Part shown: positions 1 through 9,139 of the stretch, piece after piece
How positions within the stretch are numbered: the stretch's first letter is position 1
How the letters are laid out: every line of letters begins with the position of its first letter
Source: Pseudomonas putida
Lineage (GTDB): Bacteria; Pseudomonadota; Gammaproteobacteria; Pseudomonadales; Pseudomonadaceae
DNA: 64,000 bases
Direction: 5' to 3'
Assembly: GCF_025905425.1 (NCBI RefSeq)
Contig: NZ_CP109603.1
Span: 3,798,501 to 3,862,500, forward strand
Program-made: the position numbers and the translations under genes
Notes under the pieces: model-generated
Databases searched by the model: none
What the model saw: only the letters and a program-made list of their open reading frames with translations
What the model was told of the DNA's origin: nothing

Positions 1-1273
1 TGAGCAGCACTGCATGCTCCAGGGCCAACTGTTCGAGGCTGGCAACGTCACGCCCCGGCACCCGCGCCCAGACGAACATGCCGCCATAGGGTTCACAGAA
101 CACCTCCCAGCCTGCCTGCTCCAGCTGCCCGAGCAGCTTGGCCATGTGCTGGCCAAGGCGTACGCGCAGGCGTTGCACGGTTTTGCGGTAGCTGCCGTTG
201 GCCAGCATCTGCCCCACCACCCGCTCGGCGAACCGCGACGTGCCGATGCCACTGACCATCTTCAGCTCGGCCAGCCGCGCCAGCAGCGCCGGGTCGGCGA
301 CCAGGTAACCCACCCGCAACGAACTGCTCAGGGTCTTGGAGAAGCTGGCCATGTAGATCACCCGCTGCTCGCTGTCGAGGGTGGCCAAGCGCGTTGCCGG
401 GCCCTCCTGGAAGTCGGCGTAGATATCGTCTTCGACGATGCGCAGGTCGTGCTCGCGGGCCAGCTCCAGCAGGCGGTAGGCAACCTTGGGGGTAAGGCTG
501 GTGCCCGTCGGGTTGTGGTACAGGCTGTTGATGAACAGGCAGCGCGGTCGGTGTTCGGCAAGCAGCCGCTCAAGGGTGGCCAGGTCCGGGCCTTCGGCCA
601 GGCGCGGCACGGGCAGCATGCGCACCTGGTGCTGACGCAGCAGGTTGTACAAGTTGTAGTAACCGGGGTTTTCCACCAGCACCGTATCGCCCGGGCGCAG
701 CAGGGTGCGGACCAACAAGTCGAGGCCATGGCTGGCACCCTGGGTGGTGAGAATGCGCTCGGGGCCGGCGGCGATGTCCAGGCGCGCCAGGCGCTTGTGC
801 AACTGCTGACGCAGGCTGGCCAAGCCAAGGGGTGGGCAGTAGTCGAACAGGTCTTGCGGGTTGCCGCGGCTGACCTGGCGTATTGCCTGGGCCAGCTCGG
901 TAGCCGCACGCCAGGTAGTGGGCAACCAGCCGCAACCAAGCTTGAGCAGTTCGTCATGGCCTTCGCGAAATTGCCGCCAGTTGCCATCACCGGCCTCGCC
1001 CCAGGGCAGACCATCATCTGCCTCACCCCCCGCTTTGCGCTCAGCGACGAAGAAGCCGGTGCCGTGACGCGCCTCCAGCCAGCCGCTGGCGACCAGCCGA
1101 TCATAAGCCTCGATTACACAGGACGCGCTGACCGCCTGGCTGCGCGCCAACGCACGGATCGACGGCAGACGGGCACCGGGGCGCAGGCGTTGGTGGTCGA
1201 TCCAGGCTTGCAGGTGGTCGGTGAGTTGCTGCACCAGGGGGGTGCTGCTGGTGCGGTCTAGAGGGAAGTGCAT
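1..1273 (-). CDS. MocR/PdxR-type transcriptional regulator (GntR wHTH fused to aminotransferase-like domain), C-terminus cut by window edge
   Basis: A DNA-binding regulator of the MocR family, in which a GntR winged helix (about residues 10-75, with LPSIRALAR and a QAVSASCVIEAYDRL helix) is joined to a fold-type I aminotransferase domain that senses PLP or an amino-acid ligand. The visible 424 codons include the NPTG motif and the PLP lysine (about K313, in SFSKTLSSSLRVGY). I chose the ATG at 1273 because it places the wHTH at the usual distance from the N-terminus. The frame stays open to base 1, so the last few dozen residues of a typical 460-480 aa protein are missing. It is divergent from the MFS transporter at 1503 across a REP-containing gap and may regulate it (inference). 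Confidence 0.9.
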   Translation of the reverse strand, partial: MHFPLDRTSSTPLVQQLTDHLQAWIDHQRLRPGARLPSIRALARSQAVSASCVIEAYDRLVASGWLEARHGTGFFVAERKAGGEADDGLPWGEAGDGNWRQFREGHDELLKLGCGWLPTTWRAATELAQAIRQVSRGNPQDLFDYCPPLGLASLRQQLHKRLARLDIAAGPERILTTQGASHGLDLLVRTLLRPGDTVLVENPGYYNLYNLLRQHQVRMLPVPRLAEGPDLATLERLLAEHRPRCLFINSLYHNPTGTSLTPKVAYRLLELAREHDLRIVEDDIYADFQEGPATRLATLDSEQRVIYMASFSKTLSSSLRVGYLVADPALLARLAELKMVSGIGTSRFAERVVGQMLANGSYRKTVQRLRVRLGQHMAKLLGQLEQAGWEVFCEPYGGMFVWARVPGRDVASLEQLALEHAVLL

Positions 1274-1361
1274 GGGGAGTGTTCGCTGATTTTGAGCGAA
1301 CAGTTAAGCATAAATGGGAAAGCGGTGTGTCTGGTTGCGCGGAGTGATTGGAATCAATGAT

Positions 1362-1478
1362 GGCAGTGCCGGCCTCTTCGCGGGCAAGCCCACTCCCACA
1401 AATGCCCCACTCGCTGTCTCAGACCTAGTGATATTTCTCTGTGGGAGCAGGCTTGCCCGCGAAGAGGCCGGCACTGAC
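1362..1478. repeat. Paired inverted REP elements (BIME-like)
   Basis: Two inverted copies of a REP sequence (core GCCGGCCTCTTCGCGGGCAA and its complement) face each other across about 40 bases of AT-richer spacer. The pair can fold into a long stem-loop. It sits between the divergent MocR and MFS genes. The other REP pairs of the window lie at 54831-54927, 57168-57257, 63021-63112 and 63897-64000. Confidence 0.85.
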
Positions 1479-1502
1479 ATCTAAAAACCCAGGATCCTAC
1501 CC

Positions 1503-2663
1503 ATGCCCCGCGCCCCCACCCGACTGGCCTTCGCCCTGTGCCTGATCACCCTCGCGGTCAACCTCCAGGCCCCGCTCTACATCACCTACGCCGACCTCTC
1601 CGGCCAAGGGGCCGCCGCCACTGCGGTGGCCTTCTCCGGCTACGTCCTGGGCGCACTGCCCGTACTCCTGGCCCTGGGCGGGCTGGCTGACCGAGTCGGG
1701 CGCCGCCCGCTGATCGTCGCCGCGCTGTTGCTGTCGATGATCGCCACCGTGCTCATGCTACTGGCCCCCAACCTGCAAACCCTCGGCCTGGCACGCCTGT
1801 TCCTGGGCCTGGGCACCGGCCTTGCCTCGGCCACGGCCACCGCTTACATGGGCGAGCTGATGGGCAGCGACGGCAGCGCCCGCGCCGCCAACTGGGTCAC
1901 CGCCAGCACCTCGCTGGGCTTTGGCCTGGGCGCGGCACTCACCAGCCTGTTCCTGCTGCGCGGCCCAAGCCTGACCCCTGGCAGCTTCCACCTGCACCTG
2001 CTGCTGGCCACCGCTGCACTGGTGCTGGTCTGGCGCTTGCCCGACCCTCGCCCGGCACAGCGAAGCGCCATGCTGCGGCTGCCTTGCTACCCGCGCGGCA
2101 GCGTTGCGTATGGCCTGGCCATCTTGCTGGCCTGGGCCTGCGTCGGCCTGGTCATCGCACTGCTGCCGGGGATCCTGCGCCAGCATGGCTTGAGCGCCTG
2201 GTCGGGGTTCTCGACCTTCTGCGTGATCAGCTGCGGTGTGTTGTTCCAGCCGATGGCACGTCGCCTGTCGAGCCTCAAAGCCACGCTGCTGGGGCTGGCG
2301 ATTCTGCCGTGCAGCTACGCGGTGCTGGCCTGGGGCGCCGATAGCGGGCAGCTGGGTGCGGTACTGCTGGGCGCCGTGGCGGCCAGCAGTGCGTGTTATG
2401 GGTTTATCTACCTGGGCGGCCTGGCGGCGGTGAACCAACTGGCCGGCAGCGAGAAGACCCGGGCCAGTGCCGGGTTCTTCCTGTTGGCGTACCTGGGGTT
2501 CAGCTTGCCGGTGATTTTTACCGGCTTGCTGAGCGACCGACTGGGGTCGCGGATGGCCTTGCTGGTGTTTGGTGGGGGCTTGCTGCTGGGGTGTGCGCTG
2601 GTTGGCCTGGCACTGGCGGTGTCTGCGCGTGCCGCCTCGCCGGCGCTCGGGCCGATCAGATAG
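1503..2663 (+). CDS. MFS transporter
   Basis: A 386-residue inner-membrane major facilitator with about 12 hydrophobic segments. The loop between helices 2 and 3 carries the MFS signature (GGLADRVGRRPL, about residues 57-68), and a related GLLSDRLGSR loop lies in the second half, as expected for the two six-helix bundles. The substrate cannot be read from sequence; drug/H+ antiport or amino-acid/sugar efflux are the usual roles of this group. The stop overlaps the end of the convergent SDR gene by eight bases, so the two transcripts run into each other. The divergent MocR gene is a candidate regulator. Confidence 0.88.
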   Translation: MPRAPTRLAFALCLITLAVNLQAPLYITYADLSGQGAAATAVAFSGYVLGALPVLLALGGLADRVGRRPLIVAALLLSMIATVLMLLAPNLQTLGLARLFLGLGTGLASATATAYMGELMGSDGSARAANWVTASTSLGFGLGAALTSLFLLRGPSLTPGSFHLHLLLATAALVLVWRLPDPRPAQRSAMLRLPCYPRGSVAYGLAILLAWACVGLVIALLPGILRQHGLSAWSGFSTFCVISCGVLFQPMARRLSSLKATLLGLAILPCSYAVLAWGADSGQLGAVLLGAVAASSACYGFIYLGGLAAVNQLAGSEKTRASAGFFLLAYLGFSLPVIFTGLLSDRLGSRMALLVFGGGLLLGCALVGLALAVSARAASPALGPIR

Positions 2664-3417
2664 CCGTCGCCCCACCGTCCACTGTCAGGCTGTGCCCCGT
2701 GGTGAAGGCCGCGCCATCACTGCACAGGTACAACACCGCACTGGCAATTTCCTCGACCTTGCCGATGCGCCCCACCGGGTGCATCGCCGCCGCGAACTCC
2801 GCTTTGCGCGGGTCGGCTTCGTAGGCACGGCGGAACATGTCGGTATCGATCACGGCCGGGCATACCGCGTTAACCCGGATGCCTTTCTTGGCATACTCGA
2901 TGGCTGCCGACTTGGTCAGGCCGATCACGGCATGCTTTGAGGCACTGTAGATGCTCATCTTCGGCGCCGCCCCCAGCCCCGCCACCGACGCGGTATTGAC
3001 GATCGCCCCACCGCCCTGGGCCAGCAGCAACGGCAGCTGGTACTTCATGCACAGCCACACACCTTTGACGTTGACGCCCATGATGGCGTCGAACTGAGCC
3101 TCGCTGCCCTCGGCCAAGCGGCCCTGCTCAATCTCGATGCCGGCATTGTTGTAGGCGTAGTCCAGCCGGCCATAGGCGGCAACGATCCGCTCATGCAGCT
3201 GGCGCACCTCAGCCTCCCGGGTCACGTCGCAGGCGATGAACATGGCCTCGCCGCCTGCATCGTGGATCAACGCCACTGTGGCCTCGCCGCCGACCGGGTC
3301 GAGGTCGGCGACCACCACCTTCAAGCCTTCACGGGCAAAGGCCAGCGCCGTCGCCCGGCCAATACCTGCAGCACCGCCGGTGACCAGGGCGACCTGGCCG
3401 GAAAAGGTCATGCTCAT
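2656..3417 (-). CDS. SDR family NAD(P)-dependent oxidoreductase
   Basis: A classical short-chain dehydrogenase/reductase of 253 residues. It shows TGGAAGIG (13-20) for cofactor binding, NNAG (90-93), and the catalytic S144, Y157 and K161 in YSASK. An acidic residue after beta-2 (VVADLD) suggests NAD rather than NADP. The ATG at 3417 is preceded by AGGAGC at good spacing and gives the family's usual N-terminus; an in-frame upstream start at 3459 would add 14 unsupported residues. The substrate is unknown. It is a single-gene unit convergent with the MFS gene. Confidence 0.88.
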   Translation of the reverse strand: MSMTFSGQVALVTGGAAGIGRATALAFAREGLKVVVADLDPVGGEATVALIHDAGGEAMFIACDVTREAEVRQLHERIVAAYGRLDYAYNNAGIEIEQGRLAEGSEAQFDAIMGVNVKGVWLCMKYQLPLLLAQGGGAIVNTASVAGLGAAPKMSIYSASKHAVIGLTKSAAIEYAKKGIRVNAVCPAVIDTDMFRRAYEADPRKAEFAAAMHPVGRIGKVEEIASAVLYLCSDGAAFTTGHSLTVDGGATAI

Positions 3418-3602
3418 TGTTTGCTCCTGAACAAGGAAGGTCGTGGACATCGCAGCCAAGCATAGTCAGCCAGCTGACCGGCTGGGCAGCATCATCAGGC
3501 CAACGGTTGGTCTACCATGCTTACCAGTGATGTTATGCACCTGGCTGCATCAGCAAGGTAAATTGAACACAGCCCACCCTCAACTGCCCACAAGGACCCG
3601 CC

Positions 3603-4604
3603 ATGACCCAGACCAATCGCCGCTTCCTGCTCGCCAAACGCCCGGTCGGCGCCGTGCGCCGTGACGACTTCAGCTTCGAGCGAGTACCTGCCGAACAGCC
3701 CGTCGACGGCCAGATCCTGGTGCGCAACCTGTACCTGTCCCTCGACCCTGCCATGCGCGGCTGGATGAACGAGGGCAAGTCCTACATTCCTCCGGTGGCC
3801 CTCGGCCAGGTGATGCGCGCCCTCGGCGTCGGCGAAGTGGTGGCCTCGAACCACCCCGACTTCAAGCCTGGCGACCACGTCAGCGGTGCCCTCGGCGTAC
3901 AGGACTACTTCACCGGCGAGCCCCAGGGCCTGCACAAGATAGACCCTAACCTCGCGCCCCTGCCCCGCTACCTCTCGGCCCTAGGCATGACCGGCATGAC
4001 CGCCTACTTCGCCCTGCTCGAAGTCGGCCAGCCCAAAGCTGGTGACACCGTGGTCATTTCCGGCGCCGCCGGGGCGGTGGGCAGCATCGTCGGGCAGATC
4101 GCCAAACTCAAAGGCTGCCGCGTAGTCGGCATCGCCGGCGGCGCCGAAAAATGCCACTACCTCAAGGACGAACTCGGCTTCGACGGCGTCATCGACTACA
4201 AGGCCGAGGACGTGCTGGCCGGCCTCAAGCGCGAATGCCCCAAAGGGGTGGACGTGTACTTCGACAACGTCGGTGGCGACATCCTTGATGCCGTGCTCAC
4301 CCGCATCAACCTCAGGGCCCGTATCGTCATCTGCGGCGCAATCAGCCAGTACAACAACAAAGAAGCCGTGAAAGGCCCGGCCAATTACCTGGCGCTACTG
4401 GTGAACCGTGCGCGCATGGAAGGCTTTGTGGTATTCGACCACGCCAAGGACTATGGCAAGGCCGCGCAGGAGATCGCCGGCTGGCTGGCCAGCGGCCAGG
4501 TGAAGAGTAAGGAAGATGTGGTGGAAGGGTTGGAAACCTTCCCAGAGACGCTGCTCAAGCTGTTCAGCGGGGAGAATTTTGGCAAGCTGGTATTGAAGGT
4601 CTGA
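3603..4604 (+). CDS. Zinc-independent MDR family NADP-dependent oxidoreductase (CurA / leukotriene B4 dehydrogenase-like)
   Basis: A 333-residue medium-chain reductase of the type that reduces alpha,beta-unsaturated ketones and aldehydes with NADPH (CurA, YncB, PTGR-like). The N-terminal segment with SLDPAMRGWM is typical of this subfamily. The Rossmann motif GAAGAVGSIVGQIAKLKG follows at about residues 151-168, then IDYKAED and YFDNVGG. No structural-zinc cysteine cluster is seen, as expected for this branch. The start has AAGGACC upstream. It is monocistronic, with a stem-loop downstream. Confidence 0.9.
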   Translation: MTQTNRRFLLAKRPVGAVRRDDFSFERVPAEQPVDGQILVRNLYLSLDPAMRGWMNEGKSYIPPVALGQVMRALGVGEVVASNHPDFKPGDHVSGALGVQDYFTGEPQGLHKIDPNLAPLPRYLSALGMTGMTAYFALLEVGQPKAGDTVVISGAAGAVGSIVGQIAKLKGCRVVGIAGGAEKCHYLKDELGFDGVIDYKAEDVLAGLKRECPKGVDVYFDNVGGDILDAVLTRINLRARIVICGAISQYNNKEAVKGPANYLALLVNRARMEGFVVFDHAKDYGKAAQEIAGWLASGQVKSKEDVVEGLETFPETLLKLFSGENFGKLVLKV

Positions 4605-4610
4605 AGCTGC

Positions 4611-4650
4611 AGGGTCACGGGGGCCCCGTTGCTTCGCGTGACCCTTGTAC
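4611..4650 (+). terminator. Stem-loop after the MDR oxidoreductase gene
   Basis: A nine-base stem (AGGGTCACG at 4611-4619 pairing with CGTGACCCT at 4637-4645) encloses a GC-rich loop containing a GGGGCCCC palindrome. It begins seven bases after the stop codon. There is no proper T-run, so it may act as a weak terminator or protect the mRNA 3' end. Confidence 0.45.
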
Positions 4651-4753
4651 CGCTAGCGCCCTGCGACTTGGCGCTTGCAACTTCGCCTAACCAGCCTACA
4701 TTCAGACGTTCATCAGAACCCATTGCGCAAGGTAGCCATAAGGTGGGCAATCA

Positions 4754-5779
4754 ATGCAACAGCGCTTGAATGCTGGACTGGATTTTTGCAGGATCGCAGC
4801 GTGCTTCATGGTGGTAGTGCTGCACATCGCTTCGGCCGGGGCAACGCAACTGGATGACAACTGGATGTCCTCCAATATCTACAACTCCATGGTCAGGTCA
4901 TGCGTTCCGCTGTTCCTGATGTTATCGGGCGCCTTGCTACTGCACCGGACGGAAAGCGCCCTGGCGTTCTACCAGAAACGCTTTGTGCGGATACTGCCGC
5001 CTCTTCTGTTCTGGTCGGTGTTCTATGTGCTCTGGAGGGCCTCGATGGGTGCAGGCCCCGGGGGTTTAGCCCAGGCTGTCGTGGCGATCCTACAAGGCCC
5101 GGTCTACTACCACCTCTGGTATTTGTACGCGATCATTGGCATTTACCTGTTCATGCCATTCATGGCCAAGGTCTACCAGCATTCAGGCCAGCAGGAAAAG
5201 CTCGCCTTCCTGGGGATCTGGTTGGTGGTCAGCTGCATTCTCCCTACCGCCGCACAATTCAACCCATCGCTCGCCAACTTTACCCACACTTACGAGCTGT
5301 TTTCATTTGTGGGGTTTGCCGGCTACACATTCCTGGGGGCCTATGTATTCGAGCGCATTCGCGAGAACGGCGCTACCCACAGAGCGCGGGACCTTGTCGG
5401 TTTTCTTGTGACCGGCGCCCTGACGGCGCTCGCTACGCATTACCTGTCGGTACAGCAAAACGCGCCCAGCCAAATTTTCTATTCCTACGTCTCGCCGCTG
5501 GTGGTCCTCGCCTCAATTTATGGCTTTCGGCTGCTGATTTCCTTCGGAGGGCTGCTCACACGGCACAGCAAGCTGCTGGCAGAGCTTTCGGGCTGCACGC
5601 TCGGGCTCTATTGCTTGCACGTCTTCGTCATGAACCGATCAAGTATTGTCTACGGCCCTTTGATCGAAGGCCACGGTATGTCGTGGTTGATTCCGCTGCT
5701 TTCGGTGGCGGTGTTCTTGTTGACGCTCCTTCCGATCTATCTCATCAGGATGATCAAACCCGTACGCGCGGTCATTTGA
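4754..5779 (+). CDS. Acyltransferase family 3 membrane protein (OafA/WecH-like)
   Basis: A 341-residue polytopic inner-membrane protein of the acyltransferase-3 family, which transfers acetyl or other acyl groups onto cell-surface sugars. The N-terminus starts directly with the first helix (GLDFCRIAACFMVVVLHIA), where the H in VVVLH corresponds to the conserved catalytic-site histidine of the family. About ten hydrophobic segments follow. AAGGTGGG lies upstream of the ATG at 4754. It is followed by a strong terminator shared with convergent pyrF. It lies just outside the polysaccharide region, so O-acetylation of that glycan is plausible but not shown. Confidence 0.87.
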   Translation: MQQRLNAGLDFCRIAACFMVVVLHIASAGATQLDDNWMSSNIYNSMVRSCVPLFLMLSGALLLHRTESALAFYQKRFVRILPPLLFWSVFYVLWRASMGAGPGGLAQAVVAILQGPVYYHLWYLYAIIGIYLFMPFMAKVYQHSGQQEKLAFLGIWLVVSCILPTAAQFNPSLANFTHTYELFSFVGFAGYTFLGAYVFERIRENGATHRARDLVGFLVTGALTALATHYLSVQQNAPSQIFYSYVSPLVVLASIYGFRLLISFGGLLTRHSKLLAELSGCTLGLYCLHVFVMNRSSIVYGPLIEGHGMSWLIPLLSVAVFLLTLLPIYLIRMIKPVRAVI

Positions 5780-5802
5780 CGGGTTTGGCCGCGCCGCGCA
5801 CT

Positions 5803-5846
5803 AAAAAGTAAAAGGCCAGCACGGGTGCTGGCCTTTTACTTTTCAG
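5803..5846. terminator. Bidirectional rho-independent terminator between acyltransferase gene and pyrF
   Basis: A near-perfect hairpin, AAAAGTAAAAGGCCAGCAC / GTGCTGGCCTTTTACTTTT, with A-runs on one side and T-runs on the other. It can terminate both the acyltransferase gene (+) and pyrF (-). Confidence 0.9.
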
Positions 5847-5874
5847 TGTCCCGCCTCAACGGCGAGCGGACCGG

Positions 5875-6576
5875 TTAACCACGAATCTGCGCAACCACTG
5901 CGGCCAATGCCTTGGCCGGGTCTGCCGCCTGGCTGATTGGGCGCCCGATCACCAGGTAATCCGAGCCTGCATCCAGCGCCTGGCGCGGGGTCAGAATCCG
6001 GCGCTGGTCATCCTGGGCGCTACCGGCAGGGCGAATGCCTGGGGTCACCAGCTGCAGCGAAGGGTGCGCAGCCTTCAGCGCCGGTGCTTCCAGCGCCGAG
6101 CACACCAAGCCATCCATCCCGGCTTTCTCGGCCAGCGCCGCCAGGCGCAGCACTTGCTCCTGCGGTTCGACATCCAGGCCGATACCGGCCAGGTCTTCAC
6201 GCTCCATGCTGGTCAGCACGGTCACACCAATCAGCAATGGCTGGGGGCCGCTGCGCTTGGCCAGCTCTTCACGGCAGGCCGACATCATGCGCAGCCCCCC
6301 GGAGCAGTGCACGTTGACCATCCACACGCCCATCTCGGCGGCGGCCTTGACCGCCATTGCCGTGGTGTTGGGGATATCGTGGAATTTGAGGTCGAGGAAC
6401 ACTTCGAAGCCCTTGGCACACAGGGTCTCGACGATGCCCGAGGCACTGCTGGTGAACAATTCCTTGCCAACCTTTACCCGGCACAGCGCAGGGTCGAGCT
6501 GGTCAGCCAGCTTCAGGGCGGCCTCACGGGTTGGGAAGTCGAGGGCGACGATCAGGGGCGTCTGGCAGGCGGACAT
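5875..6576 (-). CDS. pyrF: Orotidine-5'-phosphate decarboxylase
   Basis: A 233-residue OMP decarboxylase catalysing the last step of de novo UMP synthesis. The catalytic segment [10 protein letters not shown] carries the Asp-Lys-Asp network, and the phosphate-binding end VIGRPIS is present. The ATG at 6576 gives [15 protein letters not shown], the standard N-terminus and length; the frame upstream of it to 6759 is simply open. pyrF is convergent with the acyltransferase gene and divergent from the DUF2897 gene. It marks the conserved left border of the polysaccharide region. Confidence 0.96.
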   Translation of the reverse strand: MSACQTPLIVALDFPTREAALKLADQLDPALCRVKVGKELFTSSASGIVETLCAKGFEVFLDLKFHDIPNTTAMAVKAAAEMGVWMVNVHCSGGLRMMSACREELAKRSGPQPLLIGVTVLTSMEREDLAGIGLDVEPQEQVLRLAALAEKAGMDGLVCSALEAPALKAAHPSLQLVTPGIRPAGSAQDDQRRILTPRQALDAGSDYLVIGRPISQAADPAKALAAVVAQIRG

Positions 6577-6657
6577 GGTCAGGGTCTCTTGGCAAGTCGA
6601 AAACGGCGCGCATTGTAAACGAAGTGGCGCAGGCTTTGGGGGCCGCGGGTCACGGAA

Positions 6658-6686
6658 TTGGCCCCGCAGTGCGTGGCTCCTATAAT
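6658..6686 (+). promoter_or_regulatory. Sigma70-type promoter for the DUF2897 gene
   Basis: TTGGCC (6658-6663) and a perfect TATAAT (6681-6686) are separated by exactly 17 bases, about 70 bases ahead of the start codon at 6759. The -35 box matches consensus at four of six positions. Confidence 0.6.
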
Positions 6687-6758
6687 TGAACCAAAGGATC
6701 CGGCAATTGCTCAAAATCTGTACAAGTGCCGCCCACTGACGATCGAAGGAGAACGACA

Positions 6759-6926
6759 ATGCCCTGGTATGCCTGGCTGATACTCATTTTAGCCCTCGGC
6801 TCGATTGTCGGCGGGTTGATGCTGCTACGTGATACAGCGAAAAAACTGCCGCTGACCGAGGAGGAGCTGCGCAAGGTGCATGAGCGCAATGCCGAGGCGG
6901 ATGCCAAGGATGCGCAGGACCGCTAG
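6759..6926 (+). CDS. DUF2897 family small membrane protein
   Basis: A 55-residue protein with one N-terminal transmembrane helix ([21 protein letters not shown]) followed by a short charged, Glu/Lys-rich cytoplasmic tail ([20 protein letters not shown]). It resembles the DUF2897 family found next to pyrF in pseudomonads. The ATG at 6759 has AAGGAGAA upstream at good spacing. The function is unknown. Confidence 0.85.
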   Translation: MPWYAWLILILALGSIVGGLMLLRDTAKKLPLTEEELRKVHERNAEADAKDAQDR

Positions 6927-6975
6927 CCTCTGGTACTGGCTTGCCCCGCGATGAGGCAGGGCAAGCCCCCTCCCC

Positions 6976-7311
6976 TTACTCCACCATCACCTTGTCCCGG
7001 TTGCGCTCCAACAAGGCGCTGCCAATGCCCCTTATCTCCAGCAGCTCATCCACCGAAGCAAACGGCCCATTGGCCTCCCGATAGGCAACGATGGCTTCAG
7101 CCTTGGTCTTGCCAATCCCGTTGAGCTCTTTTTGCAGGGTCACGGCATCGGCCTTGTTCAGGTCCAGCCGCGACGGCTGGGCTGTCATCTGACTGACCAC
7201 CGGCACCGGGTCCTGCACCGCAGTGGTACTTGCCGGGGCGGCGCTGAGGGTGAAGGACAGGCTGGCGAACAGCGGTATCAGCAGGTAGGACAGAACAGTA
7301 TTACGCATCAT
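6976..7311 (-). CDS. ComEA-like helix-hairpin-helix protein, secreted
   Basis: A 111-residue protein with a Sec signal peptide (MMRNTVLSYLLIPLFASLSF, cleavage near ASLSFTLSAAPA). The C-terminal tandem helix-hairpin-helix (LDLNKADAVTLQKELNGIG and FASVDELLEIRGIG) is of the ComEA type, which binds double-stranded DNA in the periplasm. In competent bacteria ComEA pulls DNA across the outer membrane; in Pseudomonas these small homologues are widespread and not well characterised. The start at 7311 was chosen because it begins the signal peptide; a longer frame to 7497 adds no recognisable sequence. Confidence 0.88.
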   Translation of the reverse strand: MMRNTVLSYLLIPLFASLSFTLSAAPASTTAVQDPVPVVSQMTAQPSRLDLNKADAVTLQKELNGIGKTKAEAIVAYREANGPFASVDELLEIRGIGSALLERNRDKVMVE

Positions 7312-7996
7312 GAATATTCCTTGGGTTGGTTTAGCCAAACAGCCGCTTTCCTGTGGCTGCGCAATCAACCCTAGCGGTTCGCCTGTTATCGCAACAGGCA
7401 CTCCCCCTGGCGAATCGTTACCGAATCGAACAGCAAGCAAGGCAACTTCACGCCCCCAAAAATAATGGCGCAATGCCACATTTTGAGCTAACTTCATGAA
7501 CTAACTGAGGAAGCCGATAGCCTTATAGGTGAATTCCCGTTTAACCTACGTTTCATTCAGACCAAACGCTGTTGCTTTTCCTACAAGCCTTGCCGTATGT
7601 GGTCCCCATCCGCTCGTCGCATACCCTCGCTCGATTGACTTTATTGGCACGATGCCTGAATAACATCAAACAATCGTTTTTGTTGATTGCTCTGGCAAAG
7701 ATCGGATCCAATAATTCGATATCAATAAGCCAATTCGCAAATTCAGGGGAAAAAAACGTGCCAGACGGGATGCCATTCTGATGACTAAGTGATAAATTTG
7801 CGGCAATTGGACAACCGCTGTGCTTGAAGGATCCGAGCAAAATGAAATTTTTTTCACACCTTCCACTGGAACCGCTCGTTTCCTCGTACGCGGCGCCAGC
7901 CAGGCCAACCCCCCCGGCCGAATTGCATAACCCCTGAGTTTCACAGCCTTAGCCCAGTAACAACCGCCTTCACTCAACACAAAGAAGACCGTCGCC
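7312..7996. other. 685-bp intergenic region ahead of wecB
   Basis: No coding sequence is supported here. It is clearly more AT-rich than its flanks and is the likely promoter region of the plus-strand glycan operon. One weak sigma70-like pair is visible, TTGCTC (7687-7692) and AATAAT (7710-7715) with a 17-base spacer, which would leave a leader of about 275 bases. I found no JUMPstart/ops element. A hypothetical 69-aa frame at 7572-7781 has no features of a gene. Confidence 0.5.
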
Positions 7997-9139
7997 GTGT
8001 CCCTCAAGACCCTCATCGTATTTGGCACCCGCCCAGAGGCCATTAAAATGGCACCTCTGGCCCTCAACCTTGCCCAGGACGACCGTTTCGAGTCGCGCGT
8101 TTGCGTCACTGGCCAGCATCGCCAGATGCTCGACCAGGTACTGGAACTGTTCGAGATCACTCCCGACTACGACCTGAACATCATGAAGCCAGGCCAGGAC
8201 CTGACTGACGTGACCACGGCCATCCTGCAGGGGCTCAAGCCCGTGCTGGCCGAGTTCAAGCCGGACGTGGTGCTAGTTCACGGCGACACCGCAACCACCC
8301 TGGCGACCAGCCTTGCGGCCTACTACCAGCAGATTCCAATCGCCCACGTCGAAGCCGGCCTGCGCACCAACAACCTGTATTCGCCATGGCCTGAAGAAGG
8401 CAACCGTCGCCTGACCGGCACGCTGGCAGCGCTGCACTTCGCGCCGACCTCGACCTCGCGTGACAACCTGCTCAAGGAAGGCACCGACGCCGCGACCATT
8501 TACACCACCGGCAACACCGTGATCGATGCGCTGCTGGAAGTGGTCCGCAAGCTGGAAAGCCCAGCGCTCAAGAGCCACTTCGAAAAACAGTTCGAATTCC
8601 TCGACGCCAGCCGCCGCATGGTGCTGGTGACCGGCCACCGCCGCGAAAACTTTGGCGATGGCTTCGAACGCATCTGCCAGGCGCTGGTGCAGACCGCTCG
8701 CCAGTTCCCGGATGTGGACGTGGTGTACCCGGTCCACCTCAACCCCAACGTGCGCGAGCCGGTCAACCGCCTGCTGGCCGGGGTCGACAATATTCACCTG
8801 ATCGAGCCACTGGACTACCTGCCGTTCGTCTACCTGATGAGCCGCTCGTACCTGATCCTCACCGACTCCGGTGGCATCCAGGAAGAAGCCCCTGCCCTGG
8901 GCAAGCCGGTACTGGTCATGCGTGACACCACCGAGCGCCCGGAAGCGGTCGCGGCGGGCACCGTCAAGCTGGTTGGCACCGACGTCGACTCGATCAAAGA
9001 ACACCTGGTGCAGCTGCTCACCGATGAAGCGACCTATCGCGAGATGAGCGTTGCCCACAACCCCTACGGCGACGGAAAAGCGTGCGCGCGAATCCTTGAC
9101 GCCCTTTCCGTATTCTCTAACTCCAAGGACGCAGCATGA
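7997..9139 (+). CDS. wecB: UDP-N-acetylglucosamine 2-epimerase (non-hydrolysing)
   Basis: Interconverts UDP-GlcNAc and UDP-ManNAc in the cytoplasm, giving the precursor for UDP-ManNAcA. The 380-residue protein shows [13 protein letters not shown] at the N-terminus, HVEAGLRT, the EEGNRR segment, TGHRRENFG and SGGIQEEAP, all typical of the non-hydrolysing WecB/WbpI family. The start is a GTG at 7997 that gives the standard N-terminus. The stop overlaps the wecC start by four bases, so the two are translationally coupled. It is the first gene of the plus-strand glycan module. Confidence 0.94.
   Translation: MSLKTLIVFGTRPEAIKMAPLALNLAQDDRFESRVCVTGQHRQMLDQVLELFEITPDYDLNIMKPGQDLTDVTTAILQGLKPVLAEFKPDVVLVHGDTATTLATSLAAYYQQIPIAHVEAGLRTNNLYSPWPEEGNRRLTGTLAALHFAPTSTSRDNLLKEGTDAATIYTTGNTVIDALLEVVRKLESPALKSHFEKQFEFLDASRRMVLVTGHRRENFGDGFERICQALVQTARQFPDVDVVYPVHLNPNVREPVNRLLAGVDNIHLIEPLDYLPFVYLMSRSYLILTDSGGIQEEAPALGKPVLVMRDTTERPEAVAAGTVKLVGTDVDSIKEHLVQLLTDEATYREMSVAHNPYGDGKACARILDALSVFSNSKDAA

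Noticed and set aside
14..1261. A 415-codon plus-strand open frame at the left edge
   Set aside because: It is the antisense shadow of the MocR regulator. The minus-strand frame has clear wHTH and aminotransferase motifs, while this one is low-complexity Gln/Gly/Ala.
6939..6975. A further REP element after the DUF2897 gene
   Set aside because: CTTGCCCCGCGATGAGGCAGGGCAAG forms a short hairpin resembling a degenerate REP half, but it is too short and divergent to list. It may act as a weak terminator.
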